A stretch of 64,000 nt of DNA from Bacillus sp. ISL-34 (GCF_018613325.1 NZ_JAGGQJ010000003.1:1-64000), one strand, 5' to 3'. Positions 26,535 through 35,930 are shown, counted from the first letter of the stretch. Notes: generated by a model from the letters alone, not told the origin. Numbers and translations are program-made.

Positions 26535-28352
26535 ATGAGTGGAGGACATATTCCATTCAGCCACAAAGGCCGCAGTGCCATGCATGCAATACCCTCAAAA
26601 GGAAGCATATGGTTGATGCTCAAACAAATGTTCAATCGGGTACCAGCCAAATGGAAGTTTTGCACTTTGATTTTATGTATTATGCTTTTCATTTCATTGC
26701 TTGAGTTCTCCATTCCACAGTTGACGCAGTTTACGATTGATAAAGTCATTCCCGAAAAAAGATATGATTTGTTAATCTGGATTGGCGCAGGAATTCTTTG
26801 TGCTGCCATCTTATTGGCTTTACTGAACTACTTTAATAGCTATATCGTTTCCAAGGTCGGTCAAAAGGCTATAATGGATATACGGAATAGCATGTATGAC
26901 CATATTCAAACATTGGATATGAAATTCTTCGACAAAAACCGTACCGGTGACTTAATGTCCCGGTTGACCAATGATGTCAATCTACTGCAGCAGCTCATCT
27001 CTTCGAGCATGCTTCAAGTCTTGACAGACACGGTGACTTTCATTGCCGTGGCGGTATATATGCTTTTCATTAACTGGAAGCTGACCATTGTCCTTCTGTT
27101 TACTTTCCCGTTCATGTTCTATATCACAAGGGTATTCGGGAAACGCATCAGGATGTCATTTAGATCTGTGCAAAGTTCCGCAGGAGATGTCAGCAACCAG
27201 TTACAGGATTCCATTTCAGGAATGCGGCTCATTCAATCTTTTACAAATGAAGAATTCGAATCAAGGCGGTTTGCCGAGCGTAATCAGGAAAATATGGCTG
27301 CAAACATTAAGTCCGTTCGGCTACGTTCCATGTTCGGTCCGATTATTGATTTATTGAACAATATCGGTCTTGTAGCAGTCATTGTGTTCGGTGCTTGGCA
27401 AGTGATGGAGGGTGAATTCACAATAGGATTAATCGTGGCCTTCCTCGCCTATTTGAGGTTACTGCAGAGTCCCGTTCGCAATTTTAGCCGGGTCATCAGC
27501 ATTGTCCAGCAATCAGCCGCCGCCTTTGAGCGGATTACTGAAATATTGGAAACACGACCTGAAATAAGTGACAAGGAAAATGCCATTGAACTCCCTTCCA
27601 TAAAAAAGAAAATAGAATTTCAATGTGTTGATTTTGCTTATGATGAGAGTGTTCCTGTACTCAGCAATTTAAACCTGACCATGAAAGCCGGTCAAGTAAC
27701 CGCACTGGTCGGCTCCTCTGGTGCAGGAAAATCGACCATCACAAGCCTTTTGATCCGATTTTATGATCCGCAAGATGGAACAATTAAAATGGATGGCCAT
27801 GATATCAAAGATGTCTCGTTGAAATCATTACGGGGACAAATGGGAATCGTCTCCCAGGATATCATTTTATTCAACGGTTCAATCCGGGATAACATCGTGT
27901 ATGGCAAACTTGATGCTACAGATGATGAAATCATCGAATCCGCCAAAGCGGCAAATGCGCATGACTTTATCAGTTCCTTTCCTGATGGTTATGATTCTCA
28001 AATTGGAGAGCGCGGAGTCAAGCTTTCGGGCGGTCAAAAACAGCGCATTGCCATTGCCAGGGCACTTTTGAAAAATCCGCAAATCATCATTCTCGATGAA
28101 GCAACGGCGGCCTTGGATACAGAATCCGAACATTTGATCCAGGAAGCATTGTCACGTTTATTGATAAACCGGACTTCAATAGTCATTGCACACCGTTTAT
28201 CGACCATTCATGATGCCGATCAAATTATCGTTCTGGAAAAAGGGCAGGTTCATGAAAAAGGAACACATGAACAGTTATTGCAAAACAACGGCAGATACAA
28301 GCAGCTCCATGACTTACAGTTCCCTCAACTAAAAGCGATATCAAATTCCTAG
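26535..28352 (+). CDS. ABC exporter, fused permease-ATPase (half-transporter)
   Basis: A 605-aa protein with six membrane helices (about 40-320, containing FFDKNRTGDLMSRLTND) followed by an ATPase domain: Walker A GSSGAGKSTI, signature LSGGQKQRIAIARAL, Walker B IIILDEATAALD. It resembles B. subtilis multidrug/lipid half-exporters (YfiB/YfiC/YgaD type) and would act as a dimer. TAGGAG (26521-26526) selects ATG 26535 over the GTG at 26526. It is a single gene, so probably a homodimer. Confidence 0.93.
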   Translation: MSGGHIPFSHKGRSAMHAIPSKGSIWLMLKQMFNRVPAKWKFCTLILCIMLFISLLEFSIPQLTQFTIDKVIPEKRYDLLIWIGAGILCAAILLALLNYFNSYIVSKVGQKAIMDIRNSMYDHIQTLDMKFFDKNRTGDLMSRLTNDVNLLQQLISSSMLQVLTDTVTFIAVAVYMLFINWKLTIVLLFTFPFMFYITRVFGKRIRMSFRSVQSSAGDVSNQLQDSISGMRLIQSFTNEEFESRRFAERNQENMAANIKSVRLRSMFGPIIDLLNNIGLVAVIVFGAWQVMEGEFTIGLIVAFLAYLRLLQSPVRNFSRVISIVQQSAAAFERITEILETRPEISDKENAIELPSIKKKIEFQCVDFAYDESVPVLSNLNLTMKAGQVTALVGSSGAGKSTITSLLIRFYDPQDGTIKMDGHDIKDVSLKSLRGQMGIVSQDIILFNGSIRDNIVYGKLDATDDEIIESAKAANAHDFISSFPDGYDSQIGERGVKLSGGQKQRIAIARALLKNPQIIILDEATAALDTESEHLIQEALSRLLINRTSIVIAHRLSTIHDADQIIVLEKGQVHEKGTHEQLLQNNGRYKQLHDLQFPQLKAISNS

Positions 28353-28363
28353 CGGCTTAGCAG

Positions 28364-28400
28364 GCAAAAATGCACAGAAGGCCTTCCTGTGCATTTTTGC
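28364..28400. terminator. bidirectional terminator ABC exporter / SGNH hydrolase
   Basis: Perfect 14-bp stem GCAAAAATGCACAG (28364-28377)/CTGTGCATTTTTGC (28387-28400). Confidence 0.85.
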
Positions 28401-28402
28401 TT

Positions 28403-29104
28403 TCATTTGAAATCATAACTTTCCAAAACCCGATTCGCTATGAGCTGATACCCTTTTTCATTCGGATGTAATTTATCACTGAAATACTCTGTTTTCTTTT
28501 TATCTTCAAAAAGATCATTCGTAGGAATGAATAACATCCTTTTATCTTTATCCGCTATTTCCTTTATTGACTGGTTATAATCGCGAATGTGCTTTTCAAG
28601 TTTTTGTTTGTCTTTAATTGGGTTATATAGTCCCACTACCAGAATATCCGCTTTATCGTTTGCCTTTATCAGTGTGGACGTGATCTTTTTCAGATGGCTG
28701 ATATACTCCCGTTTACCCTCATTGATTTTTCGGTCACTTATTTTCTCCAAGTCCCCTCCATTACTATTGATCAAGTCATTCGTTCCAATATAAACGATGA
28801 AAGTATCGGCTTCATCAAGTTTCGTTTTAATGCGGTAATCATCAAGCTGTTTCATCACCCCATCCGTTTCCTGGCCTTTTATGCCGTAATTCCAAAAACT
28901 CACTTTTTGTTCCGATTCCGGATTATTCAATTCATCCTCCAGGCCTTCTATATATCCTTCCCCGTCCTTATCCCCTTTTCCATAGGTTAACGAATCTCCA
29001 AAAGCCATAACCCTTTGCACATCTTCCGACTCCGAGGCCTGAAATTCATATGCAGCAAAACATATAACTAGTACTATAATCAATAAACCTGCCAATTTTT
29101 TCAT
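28403..29104 (-). CDS. exported SGNH/GDSL hydrolase (YpmR-like)
   Basis: A 233-aa esterase/lipase-fold protein. It has an N-terminal signal or anchor helix (residues 4-21), then the SGNH blocks: I MAFGDSLTYG (Ser), III YIGTNDL (Asn) and V DKLHPNEKGY (Asp/His). It likely removes acyl groups from lipids or wall polymers outside the membrane. AGGAGAACTAA precedes the ATG. Confidence 0.88.
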   Translation of the reverse strand: MKKLAGLLIIVLVICFAAYEFQASESEDVQRVMAFGDSLTYGKGDKDGEGYIEGLEDELNNPESEQKVSFWNYGIKGQETDGVMKQLDDYRIKTKLDEADTFIVYIGTNDLINSNGGDLEKISDRKINEGKREYISHLKKITSTLIKANDKADILVVGLYNPIKDKQKLEKHIRDYNQSIKEIADKDKRMLFIPTNDLFEDKKKTEYFSDKLHPNEKGYQLIANRVLESYDFK

Positions 29105-29324
29105 TTAGTTCTCCTCTGTCTTTTTTACTAGAAGTATTTAATCTTTTACATACCCAAAAAATCTGCAGCCTTAACATAAAAAAAGAATTGTCAGATAAAG
29201 AGCAAAGAGTGTATGATAATATAAAACTTTCAATGGATTGGGTGTCATTCACCGTCCCTTAAACAAAAAACGGGATTACCCTTCATTCTGGAGATTGAAT
29301 AAATGATAGTTAGGAGTTTAAATC

Positions 29325-29831
29325 ATGGAAGAGCACATAGAGTTTAGAGAGGCAGAACTATCTGATCTACCCAGAATTGTTGAAATATATAATTCGACAA
29401 TTGCTTCAAGAATGGTCACAGCTGATACGGAACCTGTATCCGTCCAATCGAGGGTTAAATGGTTTGAGGAACATCATTCAGAAAGTAGACCGCTATATAT
29501 CATTACTATAGAAGGAAAAACTGCTGGATGGATGAGCTTTCAATCCTTCTATGGCCGACCTGCATATAATTCCACTGCCGAAATCAGCATTTATATTGAT
29601 GATTATTTCCGGGGAAAAGGAATTGGACAAATTTCGATTAAAAAGGCCATTGAATTGAGTCCAAAATTAGGTGTTAAGACTTTATTGGGTTTCATTTTCG
29701 CCCACAATATACCAAGTCTTAAGCTTTTTTCCAAATTCGGGTTTGAAGAATGGGCACATTTACCTCAAGTTGCCGAGCTGGATGGCATTGAGCGGGATTT
29801 GATCATTCTTGGTAAACGTGTCGATATTTAA
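29325..29831 (+). CDS. GNAT N-acetyltransferase (phosphinothricin-acetyltransferase-like)
   Basis: A 168-aa acetyl-CoA-dependent acetyltransferase. The acetyl-CoA loop is YFRGKGIGQ (about residues 94-102), preceded by [10 protein letters not shown] and followed by the [16 protein letters not shown] block common in the Pat/YwnH group. It may acetylate an amine or amino acid such as methionine sulfoximine; this is inferred from the subgroup. TAGGAG precedes the ATG. Confidence 0.87.
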   Translation: MEEHIEFREAELSDLPRIVEIYNSTIASRMVTADTEPVSVQSRVKWFEEHHSESRPLYIITIEGKTAGWMSFQSFYGRPAYNSTAEISIYIDDYFRGKGIGQISIKKAIELSPKLGVKTLLGFIFAHNIPSLKLFSKFGFEEWAHLPQVAELDGIERDLIILGKRVDI

Positions 29832-29899
29832 TATAATTCTTTAAAGCTATTGCCTTGAGCAGTAGCTTTTTCAGTTTAATACAGGCCGAATTGGCTAAT

Positions 29900-30094
29900 T
29901 TAAAAATACCTGTATGCTTTTTGGAGTGGAAAATATTCAGAATCTCTTTTACTTGCTAACGCATTTAATAGCATATCCAATTCTTGACTGGCTTGAACAG
30001 TTAGCAGACTTGTTAAGCCGTAAATCGCTGCCAACTTGATCATTTCCTGTCTCTTCTCTTCTACTTTTTCTATAGTAACCTTACGGTAAGGCAT
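29900..30094 (-). CDS. Spo0E-family aspartyl-phosphate phosphatase
   Basis: A 64-aa two-helix protein with the family signature SQELDMLLN (about residues 37-45) after KRQEMIKLAAIYGL. Spo0E-type proteins dephosphorylate Spo0A-P and delay sporulation; some paralogues lack that activity. The start at 30094 uses GGGAG 11 bases upstream. A longer frame from 30112 has no site. A sigma-A promoter lies at 30136-30164. Confidence 0.8.
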   Translation of the reverse strand: MPYRKVTIEKVEEKRQEMIKLAAIYGLTSLLTVQASQELDMLLNALASKRDSEYFPLQKAYRYF

Positions 30095-30135
30095 TATATG
30101 GCCATCTCCCATTTATTCAATATTTTTACACTTTC

Positions 30136-30164
30136 ATCATAATGAAACTACTAGTTAAAATCAA
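30136..30164 (-). promoter_or_regulatory. sigma-A promoter of the Spo0E-like gene
   Basis: Minus strand TTGATT (30159-30164), 17 bases, TATGAT (30136-30141). Confidence 0.55.
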
Positions 30165-30265
30165 CTATTTTTCAGAAATTAAATGTGTTATTTTAGAGGC
30201 AAAATGTGACAAAATACCTATTTTATTCTTTAGTTATGAATATTCTGTGTCATTTTCTCTTAAAC

Positions 30266-30304
30266 GCAAAAAAAGCATCCACTAGTGTTGACTGCGAATG
30301 CTTA
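30266..30304 (-). terminator. terminator of the FbpA-like gene
   Basis: A 10-bp stem with two wobble pairs (30273-30282/30294-30303) and a T-run on the minus strand. Confidence 0.7.
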
Positions 30305-30348
30305 CATCATATCCCTTATCCAGAACCAAAAATATAGTCCATCGCTTA

Positions 30349-30537
30349 CTATGTCATCCATTCAGAAGGTGACTCGTTATTAGGTCTATTTATAACAATC
30401 TTATATTCATCTTCAAGCACTTTTAATGGGGCATCATAAAGGTGCCTTTCATCAGAGGTTTTGTATACTCCATTGGCTAATAACTCTTCAATAAGCTTTG
30501 CCTTCCTCTGTTCTATCCTCTTAAATAATTCTGCCAT
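30349..30537 (-). CDS. FbpA-like small protein (Fur_reg_FbpA family)
   Basis: A 62-aa protein with the core RKAKLIEELLANGVYK and LKVLEDEYKIV, matching the family of Fur-regulated basic proteins that assist sRNA-based iron sparing in B. subtilis. AAAGGAG sits 9 bases before ATG 30537. I see no Fur box. Upstream are a separate promoter (30617-30644) and, further up, an S-box riboswitch in the same direction, which is unusual for this family. Its role is uncertain. Confidence 0.7.
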   Translation of the reverse strand: MAELFKRIEQRKAKLIEELLANGVYKTSDERHLYDAPLKVLEDEYKIVINRPNNESPSEWMT

Positions 30538-30616
30538 GTAAATGGCTCCTTTCCTAGTCATCCTAGAGCCTGCTTCTAGTTAGCTAAACTTTATCAACTT
30601 GTTTGATTTTCACCAA

Positions 30617-30644
30617 ATTATATATACCTTTTCTATTATGTCAC
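30617..30644 (-). promoter_or_regulatory. sigma-A-like promoter between S-box and FbpA-like gene
   Basis: Minus strand GTGACA (30639-30644), 16 bases, TATAAT (30617-30622). It would let the small gene be made independently of the riboswitch terminator. Confidence 0.55.
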
Positions 30645-30655
30645 TAAACTTTATT

Positions 30656-30710
30656 TCCAAAAATAAAAGCCCCTTCTAATTCAAGAAGAGGCTGACAGTG
30701 TCCGTACGGC
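30656..30710 (-). terminator. S-box expression platform terminator
   Basis: On the minus strand a 10-bp stem AGCCTCTTCT/AGAAGGGGCT is followed by TTTTATTTTT. Its 5' arm (CTCTTCTT) can instead pair with AAGAAGAG in the 3' strand of aptamer P1, giving an antiterminator: the classic S-box OFF switch. Confidence 0.85.
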
Positions 30711-30818
30711 TCTTCTTATCTTCCAAGCATATGCTTGTTGGATTTAGCACAGTTCCCAAAACGGGTCCGCTGCCGAGGTTTCTTTGGGCCAAGTCCCTCC
30801 ACCTCTCTGGATAAGAAT
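30711..30818 (-). ncRNA. S-box (SAM-I) riboswitch aptamer
   Basis: Minus-strand conserved blocks appear in order: CTTATCCAGAGAGGTGGAGG, GGACTTGGCCC, AAGAAACCTCGGCAGC, then GTGCTAAATCC and the closing GATAAG of P1. The aptamer senses S-adenosylmethionine, and high SAM favours the terminator at 30656-30710. The only gene in range downstream is the 62-aa FbpA-like gene, about 120 bases beyond the terminator; no methionine or cysteine gene follows. Confidence 0.93.
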
Positions 30819-30928
30819 TCGATATATAAATGATGTAGAAATGATTCTATCCTAATAATCATCAAAAGTCAATTACCTGGTTCTCCCTTTTTTCCTGGAC
30901 ATAAAGTGATGCCTCTTTCAAATACGGG

Positions 30929-30956
30929 TTGCATTTTCTTGTCTTTCTGATATGAT
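30929..30956 (+). promoter_or_regulatory. sigma-A promoter of the thi operon
   Basis: TTGCAT (30929-30934), 16 bases, TATGAT (30951-30956), about 25 bases before the TPP aptamer. Confidence 0.6.
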
Positions 30957-30978
30957 GTCAGTAATTACATACAATTCA

Positions 30979-31070
30979 CACCACTAGGGGAGTCTTTTTA
31001 AGACTGAGATGGAATTAGTTCCGGACCCTTTGAACCTGAACCGGCTCATACCGGCGGAGGGAAGTGGATG
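30979..31070 (+). ncRNA. TPP (THI-box) riboswitch
   Basis: Conserved blocks ACTAGGGGAGTC, GACTGAGATGG, ACCCTTTGAACCTGA and CGGAGGGAAGTGG are all present. Thiamine pyrophosphate binding would favour the terminator at 31099-31131 and shut off tenA-thiW-thiD-thiM-thiE. Confidence 0.97.
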
Positions 31071-31098
31071 ATATCGTCCATTTACAGACTATATCCAT

Positions 31099-31131
31099 CT
31101 ACCCCGTTCCGTATTCAGGAACGGGGTTTTT
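31099..31131 (+). terminator. TPP riboswitch terminator
   Basis: Perfect 10-bp stem ACCCCGTTCC (31101-31110)/GGAACGGGGT (31118-31127) then T-run, 40 bases before tenA. Confidence 0.9.
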
Positions 31132-31168
31132 CATTATCGAGGGGAACCATTCTAAAGGAGGATGAACA

Positions 31169-31858
31169 ATGGAGAATACTAAAATAGAAACATTCAGTGA
31201 TAGACTTCATGCACGGGCAAAAGAGATTTGGAAAAGGAACCATTCACATCCCTTTGTCCAGGCAATTGGAAACGGCACGCTTCCTGAAAAGAAATTTGCC
31301 TATTACCTGAAGCAGGACTATATCTATCTCATGGATTATTCCAAGCTCTTTGCTTTAGGCGTCATCAAAGCTCATAACATCGAAACCATGGCAAAGTTTG
31401 CGAGTATTTTAAATGAAACCCTTCAAGTGGAAATGGATATCCACCGGCATTATGCTTCCGAATTCGGGATCAGTTCCAAGGAATTGGAAGCCACGGAACC
31501 TACTCCAACCACTCTAGCCTATACAGGTTACATGCTAAATGCAGCTCAGCATGGGACTTTGGCAGACTTGATTGCCTGTCTCCTGCCATGCGCATGGGAT
31601 TATTATGAAATCGGTTTGCTATTAAAAGAACAAAATGGAGCAGCATTGGAAAACAATCGCTACGCAGATTGGATAAGTTCCTATTCATCTCCTGAATTCG
31701 GGGAAGCACACAAATGGCTGATCGCTTTGTTGGAAGAATTGACGGAAGGCATGCCTGAAAAGGAACTTCTTAGATTAGAAAAGCACTTTTTGGTTACTTC
31801 CCGATATGAATATTTATTCTGGGATATGGTTCAAAATGAGCAGGATTGGCCGCTGTAG
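31169..31858 (+). CDS. tenA: aminopyrimidine aminohydrolase / thiaminase II
   Basis: A 229-aa all-helical enzyme that salvages 4-amino-5-aminomethyl-2-methylpyrimidine from degraded thiamine to give HMP. The catalytic Cys lies in LIACLLPCAWDYYEIG, with YLKQDYIYL and a terminal YEYLFWDM block. It is the first gene of the TPP-controlled operon, and TAAAGGAGG precedes the ATG. Confidence 0.95.
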   Translation: MENTKIETFSDRLHARAKEIWKRNHSHPFVQAIGNGTLPEKKFAYYLKQDYIYLMDYSKLFALGVIKAHNIETMAKFASILNETLQVEMDIHRHYASEFGISSKELEATEPTPTTLAYTGYMLNAAQHGTLADLIACLLPCAWDYYEIGLLLKEQNGAALENNRYADWISSYSSPEFGEAHKWLIALLEELTEGMPEKELLRLEKHFLVTSRYEYLFWDMVQNEQDWPL

Positions 31859-31867
31859 GTCGTTGAC

Positions 31868-32395
31868 ATGATGATGAATCCTATCAAGAAACTGACGTTG
31901 ACTGCCATGATCACGGCTATAACCACGCTGACCAGTTCATTTATTTTCATCCCTGCAGGATTTGCAAAGGTCTTTCCTATTCAGCATCTGGCAAATGTCC
32001 TGACTGCCGTTCTATTGGGGCCTGCTTATGCTGTGACACAAGCTTTTTTAGTTTCCATCATTAGAAACATGTCTGGTACCGGTTCAATTTTCGCCTTTCC
32101 CGGCAGCATGATCGGTGCACTTTTGGCTGCCATCCTTTATCGAAAAACACAAAGCTTAAAATTCGCTTGTTTAGGGGAAGTGATCGGGACAGGCATTCTC
32201 GGTTCCCTAGCCTGTTATCCACTTGCAATCCTCCTATTGGGAGAAAAAGCCGCTCTTTTTGGTTTTTTACCGGCTTTTATGCTTAGTTCATTCGCAGGTG
32301 CGATTTTAGCTTTCATATTACTTAAAATACTTCTAAAAAATAATTATATGAAGGGGTTTTTTTATGAAAACAGCATTAACCATCGCAGGCTCTGA
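31868..32395 (+). CDS. thiW: ThiW, S component of a thiazole/thiamine-precursor ECF transporter
   Basis: A 175-aa membrane protein with about five hydrophobic helices ([39 protein letters not shown]). ThiW proteins are substrate-capture subunits that dock on a shared ECF EcfAA'T module; hydroxyethylthiazole is the predicted ligand from its linkage to thiM. The last 32 bases overlap thiD. The ribosome binding site is weak (TAGGTCG), suggesting coupling to tenA. Confidence 0.9.
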   Translation: MMMNPIKKLTLTAMITAITTLTSSFIFIPAGFAKVFPIQHLANVLTAVLLGPAYAVTQAFLVSIIRNMSGTGSIFAFPGSMIGALLAAILYRKTQSLKFACLGEVIGTGILGSLACYPLAILLLGEKAALFGFLPAFMLSSFAGAILAFILLKILLKNNYMKGFFYENSINHRRL

Positions 32396-33170
32396 TTCAG
32401 GGGGCGGTGCTGGAATACAAGCGGATTTAAAAACATTTTCTGCACATGGGGTCTTTGGAATGTCTGCCATCACAGCCGTAACCGCACAAAATACAATGGA
32501 AGTCCGGTCAGTACAGCCAATTGAAACAGCTATCATATCGGATCAAATTGCAGCTATCTTTGAAGATATTCCTGTCGATGCAGTAAAAATAGGCATGCTT
32601 GGATCAAAAGAAATCGTGGAAACAGTCGCTGCGTCCCTTAAAACCTTCTTGCCTGCCATCGTCATCCTTGACCCAGTCATGATTTCCAAAAGCGGCCACC
32701 ATTTGCTCGACGAAAAAGCTGTCTCTGCCTTAAAAATGGATTTGCTTCCGCTTGCAACACTTGTAACACCAAATGTACCTGAAGCGGAAGTACTTACTGG
32801 CTTGTCGATTCGGACGAAACAAGATTTCTACAGGGCATGCATTTCGATACAAGAAATGGGTCCCAAAGCCGTTTTACTTAAAGGAGGCCATGCAGCAGGC
32901 AATCCAAATGATCTTTTTTATGATGGGACTGACTTCCACTGGATCAAGGGAGAGCGCATTCATACAAAAAACACTCATGGTACGGGCTGTACCCTATCAT
33001 CCGCCATTACATCAAACCTGGCAAATGGACTGCCATTGCAAGAGTCGATCGAACAGGCCAAGACCTATATTTCTGAGGCGATACGCAATAGTTTTTCAAT
33101 CGGTAAAGGTCATGGGCCTGTCCATCATTTTCATTCATATTCAAAAAAAGAACGGAGTGACTTAATATGA
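32364..33170 (+). CDS. thiD: HMP / HMP-phosphate kinase
   Basis: A 268-aa ribokinase-fold enzyme that phosphorylates hydroxymethylpyrimidine twice to HMP-PP. Diagnostic blocks are [19 protein letters not shown] at the N-terminus, [13 protein letters not shown] and the anion hole [19 protein letters not shown] precedes the ATG inside the thiW 3' end. Confidence 0.96.
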   Translation: MKTALTIAGSDSGGGAGIQADLKTFSAHGVFGMSAITAVTAQNTMEVRSVQPIETAIISDQIAAIFEDIPVDAVKIGMLGSKEIVETVAASLKTFLPAIVILDPVMISKSGHHLLDEKAVSALKMDLLPLATLVTPNVPEAEVLTGLSIRTKQDFYRACISIQEMGPKAVLLKGGHAAGNPNDLFYDGTDFHWIKGERIHTKNTHGTGCTLSSAITSNLANGLPLQESIEQAKTYISEAIRNSFSIGKGHGPVHHFHSYSKKERSDLI

Positions 33171-33982
33171 AGGTTTCTGCAGCCGATTTATTCGTGAAGG
33201 TAAGAGAAAGAAAACCACTCGTTCACCAAATCACCAACTTTGTTACGGTCAACGACTGTGCAAATGCCACCCTTGCCATCGGTGGTTCACCAGTGATGAC
33301 ATCGAGCCCAAGAGAAGTGGCGGATATGGTCAAATTAGCAGATGCATTGGTCCTGAATTTCGGTACGATCGATGATAAAGCTTTGGAAGCAATGGAGATT
33401 GCCGGCAAGACGGCAAACGCCCTGGATATCCCGGTCATTTTGGACCCGGTGGGAGTTGGTGCCACCTCCTATCGTACAGAGCAGGTCAAAGTGCTCCTAA
33501 GTAAGGTTACTTTCCAAATCATTCGCGGAAATGCGAGTGAGATCCTTTCATTGATGGGCGGGGATACCGTTACACGCGGGGTGGATTCAGGGGAGCTTGC
33601 GGTTAGCAATGCAGAGCTGGCTGCTCGAGCGGCAAAGAAATTGAATTGTATCGTCGTGGTCAGCGGAGCGAAGGATGCGGTCAGCGATGGAAAACATACG
33701 TCCATCATTGATAACGGGAACCTCCTATTAACTAATGTTACAGGTACCGGTTGCATGTCCACTGCTCTTATCGGCACTTTTTCCGGAATCACCGATGATT
33801 TCTATTCTGCGGCAATTGCCGGTATCTCAACCATGAGCATTTCAGGGGAACTAGCTGCCGCAAACCTTCAAAAGGATGAAGGAACAGGAACGTTTCGTAT
33901 ACGGTTAATCGATGCAATATCAAGAATTAATAAGGAAATCTGGATGCATGAGGTGAAAATAAATGAAGAATTCCCAAATTGA
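33167..33982 (+). CDS. thiM: hydroxyethylthiazole kinase
   Basis: A 271-aa kinase that phosphorylates the thiazole moiety salvaged from thiamine. Blocks PLVHQITNFVTVNDCANA, LDPVGVGATSYRT, IRGNASEI and NVTGTGCMSTALIG (catalytic Cys) are all intact. Its ATG overlaps the thiD stop (ATGA). Confidence 0.97.
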   Translation: MKVSAADLFVKVRERKPLVHQITNFVTVNDCANATLAIGGSPVMTSSPREVADMVKLADALVLNFGTIDDKALEAMEIAGKTANALDIPVILDPVGVGATSYRTEQVKVLLSKVTFQIIRGNASEILSLMGGDTVTRGVDSGELAVSNAELAARAAKKLNCIVVVSGAKDAVSDGKHTSIIDNGNLLLTNVTGTGCMSTALIGTFSGITDDFYSAAIAGISTMSISGELAAANLQKDEGTGTFRIRLIDAISRINKEIWMHEVKINEEFPN

Positions 33983-34595
33983 TTTAAGCCTGTATTTAGT
34001 TACTGAAGAGTCCATAGCAATAGAAGAATTGACCAAAATCATTGCAGAATCGGTTTCAGGAGGAGTCTCGATCGTACAACTTAGAGAGAAAAACAATTCC
34101 TCCCTCTCCTTTTATAATAAAGCTTCTGCATTAAAACAGTTATTGAACGAGCTGTCCATTCCCCTTATCATCAATGACCGGGTGGATATAGCCCTTGCTG
34201 TTGCAGCGGACGGAATTCATATTGGGCAAGATGACCTTCCACTGCCTGTCGTCAAAAAAATGGTTCCTGAAGATATGATTGTCGGTGTATCTGTCTCCAC
34301 TCTTGAAGAAGCTCTCGAAGCCGAACGAAATGGAGCGGATTATATCGGAGTCGGTTCCGTTTTCCCTACAAAGACCAAACAAGATGCCACCCTAATGGCA
34401 ATTGAGGATCTGGAGGAAATTTGCCGCAGCGTATCAATTCCCGCCGTAGCCATCGGGGGTATCACTGCCGATAACATTTCCGCCCTTTCTGATAGCGGGC
34501 TGTCCGGCACCGCAGTCGTATCGGCCATCATGAATGCAGATAGTCCAAAGACTGCCTCCGAATCCCTTTTAAAAATAATAAAAGACTTCAAATAA
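33963..34595 (+). CDS. thiE: thiamine phosphate synthase
   Basis: A 210-aa TIM-barrel enzyme that joins HMP-PP and thiazole phosphate to thiamine phosphate. VQLREKNNSS, LIINDRVDIAL, HIGQDDLP, GVGSVFPTKTK and VAIGGIT are the usual phosphate- and substrate-binding blocks. It overlaps thiM by 20 bp and closes the operon, so the five genes together make a salvage route rather than de novo synthesis. Confidence 0.97.
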   Translation: MKNSQIDLSLYLVTEESIAIEELTKIIAESVSGGVSIVQLREKNNSSLSFYNKASALKQLLNELSIPLIINDRVDIALAVAADGIHIGQDDLPLPVVKKMVPEDMIVGVSVSTLEEALEAERNGADYIGVGSVFPTKTKQDATLMAIEDLEEICRSVSIPAVAIGGITADNISALSDSGLSGTAVVSAIMNADSPKTASESLLKIIKDFK

Positions 34596-34599
34596 CGAA

Positions 34600-34632
34600 A
34601 AGAGGGGACTGACTACAGTCCCCTTCCTTTTG
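34600..34632. terminator. thi operon terminator
   Basis: Perfect stem GGGGACTG (34604-34611)/CAGTCCCC (34616-34623) followed by TTCCTTTTG; niaP converges from the right. Confidence 0.75.
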
Positions 34633-34633
34633 T

Positions 34634-35839
34634 TTACGTCAAAACGGTATTCTTTGTTTCCTTCCCAAAAGCTACGGCAACGGCCCCCACTAGAATAGCA
34701 ATTGTAAATAGGGTGAAAATCGATGAAATCGGGGTGCCGGCAGCAACTAAATACCCTACAAGCAACGGTCCCAGGACACCGCCGATCCTGCCGATCCCTG
34801 CGGCTAAACCAGCACCTGTACCGCGAACTGCTGTTGGATACTGCTCAGGAGTATACGCATAAAGCGCACCCCATGCCCCTAGGTTGAAGAAAGATAGGAA
34901 CATTCCGGAAACTATCAGCAGTGCCAGCCCTTCTGCCGATCCAAAGAAAAAGGCACTGACGGCCGTTCCAATTAAGTATGTGATCAAAACGAATTTTCGT
35001 CCCAACTTCTCTATCAGCCATGCAGCTGAAAAATAGCCCGGAAGCTGTGCAAGCGTCATGATCAAAACATATTCAAAGCTTTGAATCATACTGAATCCTT
35101 TTAGGACCATCACACTTGGCAGCCATAAAAACATCCCATAATAAGAAAAGACCACACAAAACCATAGAATCCACAATACAAGGGTCTGACGGGAGTATTC
35201 CTTTTTCCAGACACTTTTCATATTGCTTAATACAGATGGTCTCTGCTTTTTTTCAAGTTCCGTATACTTCGGTGAATCCGGCAGTTTCAAGCGCAGATAA
35301 AGCGCATATAAAGCAGGCACGGCGCTCAATAACAATGCAACCCGCCAACCATAAGCCGGAATGATGAAATAGGATATGAGTGCTGCCAAAATCCAGCCAA
35401 CCGCCCAAAAACTTTCAAGAAGGACGACCACCCTTCCCCTTTTACTCGCTTCAACACTTTCAGAGACCAATGTCGAGGCAACCGGAAGTTCTCCTCCAAG
35501 TCCCATTCCAATCAAAAATCGCAATATCAAGAACAAGCTGAGCGTACTGACTGCTGCAGACAGGCCACTTGCGATTGAAAACAATAATAATGTAATGATA
35601 AAGACATTCTTCCGTCCGACCCTGTCGGCCATCGCACCAAAGAATACGGCTCCAACAGCCATTCCTATGGAGTTTATGCTCCCAATCCAGCCAACCTGCT
35701 CACTGGTTAAGTTCCAGTCCTGTTTCAAAGCAACTATAATGAAAGAAAGCATACCGACATCAAGTGCATCGAACATCCATCCAAGACCCGCAACACCAAG
35801 TAACTTACGCTGCGATATCATTTTTGCATCATTTCCCAT
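34634..35839 (-). CDS. niaP: niacin permease (MFS)
   Basis: A 401-aa, 12-helix transporter very like B. subtilis NiaP (YceI, about 400 aa). Shared blocks are ISQRKLLGVAGLGWMFDALD, FGAMADRVGRKN, GMGLGGELPVASTLVSE and FFNLGAWGALYAYTPEQYPT. It imports nicotinate for NAD synthesis. The start at 35839 has AGGAGGAATAT. A perfect palindrome about 90 bases upstream is a candidate NiaR operator. Confidence 0.92.
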   Translation of the reverse strand: MGNDAKMISQRKLLGVAGLGWMFDALDVGMLSFIIVALKQDWNLTSEQVGWIGSINSIGMAVGAVFFGAMADRVGRKNVFIITLLLFSIASGLSAAVSTLSLFLILRFLIGMGLGGELPVASTLVSESVEASKRGRVVVLLESFWAVGWILAALISYFIIPAYGWRVALLLSAVPALYALYLRLKLPDSPKYTELEKKQRPSVLSNMKSVWKKEYSRQTLVLWILWFCVVFSYYGMFLWLPSVMVLKGFSMIQSFEYVLIMTLAQLPGYFSAAWLIEKLGRKFVLITYLIGTAVSAFFFGSAEGLALLIVSGMFLSFFNLGAWGALYAYTPEQYPTAVRGTGAGLAAGIGRIGGVLGPLLVGYLVAAGTPISSIFTLFTIAILVGAVAVAFGKETKNTVLT

Positions 35840-35930
35840 ATATTCCTCCTGAAGAACTTTAGACCTTCTTGTTATTTTATCCTTATTCATTTTAACTATT
35901 AACTTTCATTTTTGCTATAGTAATTACACA

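Noticed and set aside
26516..26809. 97-codon minus-strand frame over the ABC exporter start
   Set aside because: Antisense to the exporter gene and without a start signal.
30538..30660. Fur box upstream of the FbpA-like gene
   Set aside because: No GATAATGATAATCATTATC-like sequence is seen.
35376..35852. 158-codon plus-strand frame
   Set aside because: Antisense shadow of niaP; Pro/Thr/Ser-rich, as expected from the complement of hydrophobic codons.
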